64,000 nt of DNA from Hormiphora californensis (taxonomy: Eukaryota > Ctenophora > Tentaculata > Cydippida > Pleurobrachiidae): assembly GCA_020137815.1 (NCBI GenBank), contig CM035351.1:1220966-1284965 (forward strand). Direction: 5' to 3'. The notes under the pieces were generated by a model. The model worked only from the letters and a program-made list of their open reading frames with translations, searched no databases and was not told where the DNA came from. Below, one piece after another: positions 63,496-64,000 of this stretch (positions are counted from its first letter, which is position 1; the number at the start of each line of letters is the position of its first letter). The translations under genes and the position numbers were made by a program.

Positions 63496-64000
63496 AGAGA
63501 GAGATATTGGGGAAAGAAAAGGAGCAAAATTCAGGAGGGGAGGATATTAGGCGAGACGCAGAGTTGTAAAATGCCTCACAGACAATTCAGAGACAACGAG
63601 GGGGGGGTTACTGCGACTTAAATACTCGGTGAAGCAATGAATTAAATAACATTTCATTTAATACTGCCGAAATACTGGTATCGTAATTCAGTGTTTTGAG
63701 GTTAACCTCTCTCCATGTGCTTTTAGCACTGCTCTGTCAGCCTGTTCTTCTCTGTGAGCAGGGTGTGCTATTTTTCCCAACTCATAAATCAAATCCAATT
63801 TTCACAAAGTTTACCCCTAGAATGAGTTCCTACGATCATTCTAAAACATTTGGTAAAAAAATTTTAGTCCTACCCTGGCCCAATTACGTGGGCCGATGTA
63901 TGCCCATATATGGGCATATTCATATCAAAAAATGTTTTTTGGGGCGTTATTTCGAAAAAACCACACATATGAATCGCCTCATGAGAACCAGTACAACCAT
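62739..64000. other. No gene recognised
   Basis: Downstream flank of RNASEH1 and beyond. A GA microsatellite lies at about 63452-63503 and a G run at 63600-63607. No exon could be supported on either strand. Confidence 0.5.

Overview
The window is animal nuclear DNA. It has spliced genes with short GT-AG introns, a Co-Smad (an animal-only family), an endophilin A, a GPI-anchored Ly6/uPAR protein and many non-LTR retrotransposon pieces. Compact genes, short introns, numerous foldback/MITE insertions and receptor genes not seen in vertebrates suggest a non-bilaterian animal, sponge-like in style. That placement is inference, and no species can be named from the sequence alone. There is no prokaryotic or viral gene context.

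Layout. 1-5651: SMAD4 (Co-Smad) MH2 exons on +, present twice in tandem; the left copy holds a 1.4 kb foldback element in an intron. 6898-8681: a small three-exon Ly6/uPAR GPI-anchored protein on -, which is easily missed because every exon is short. 8.7-16.4 kb: gene-poor, with a 1.29 kb inverted-repeat element, hairpins, a MITE, microsatellites and a stretch of distorted homopolymers. 16367-24937: endophilin A on - in ten exons, its introns carrying an RT fragment, a ~205 bp tandem repeat and a second ~1 kb foldback element.

25.7-34.2 kb: five genes head to tail on +: GTF2H1 (TFIIH p62), DDX47, MRPS9 (uS9m), a mitochondrial [2Fe-2S] ferredoxin, and an unrecognised repeat-containing protein. 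Gaps are about 200-530 bp, and a splice-acceptor-like AG lies 0-3 nt before each start codon. This is the layout expected for a trans-spliced operon or for genes with 5' UTR introns. GTF2H1 and DDX47 are intronless and carry several single-base frameshifts, yet their protein matches stay excellent, which looks more like consensus error than decay.

35.2-39.1 kb: an inverted duplication of a TMEM68-type acyltransferase. 39.7-49.3 kb: a mobile-element block. A ~74 bp inverted repeat brackets two LINE RT ORFs, followed by an RT with C-terminal zinc and nuclease-like motifs and a poly-C tail, then a 5'-truncated daughter copy with a target-site duplication.

50.2-57.9 kb: SEC13 in six exons. Its ~6 kb intron 4 contains two tandem, intronless, same-strand genes for type I membrane receptors whose cytoplasmic tails are arrays of YxxM motifs, plus a TTAA-flanked foldback. 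58.7-61.3 kb: RNASEH1 in seven exons with two hybrid-binding domains. One 80 bp intron is a reverse-orientation copy of the CCAAT/E-box module found upstream of both receptors. Its stop codon lies in the first unit of a ~40-copy, 37 bp minisatellite. The last 1.2 kb shows no gene.

The strongest leads are the intron made of a dispersed CCAAT/E-box repeat, the nested YxxM-array receptors, the operon-like cluster, the hidden Ly6 gene, and the nuclease-bearing RT element with poly-C tails.
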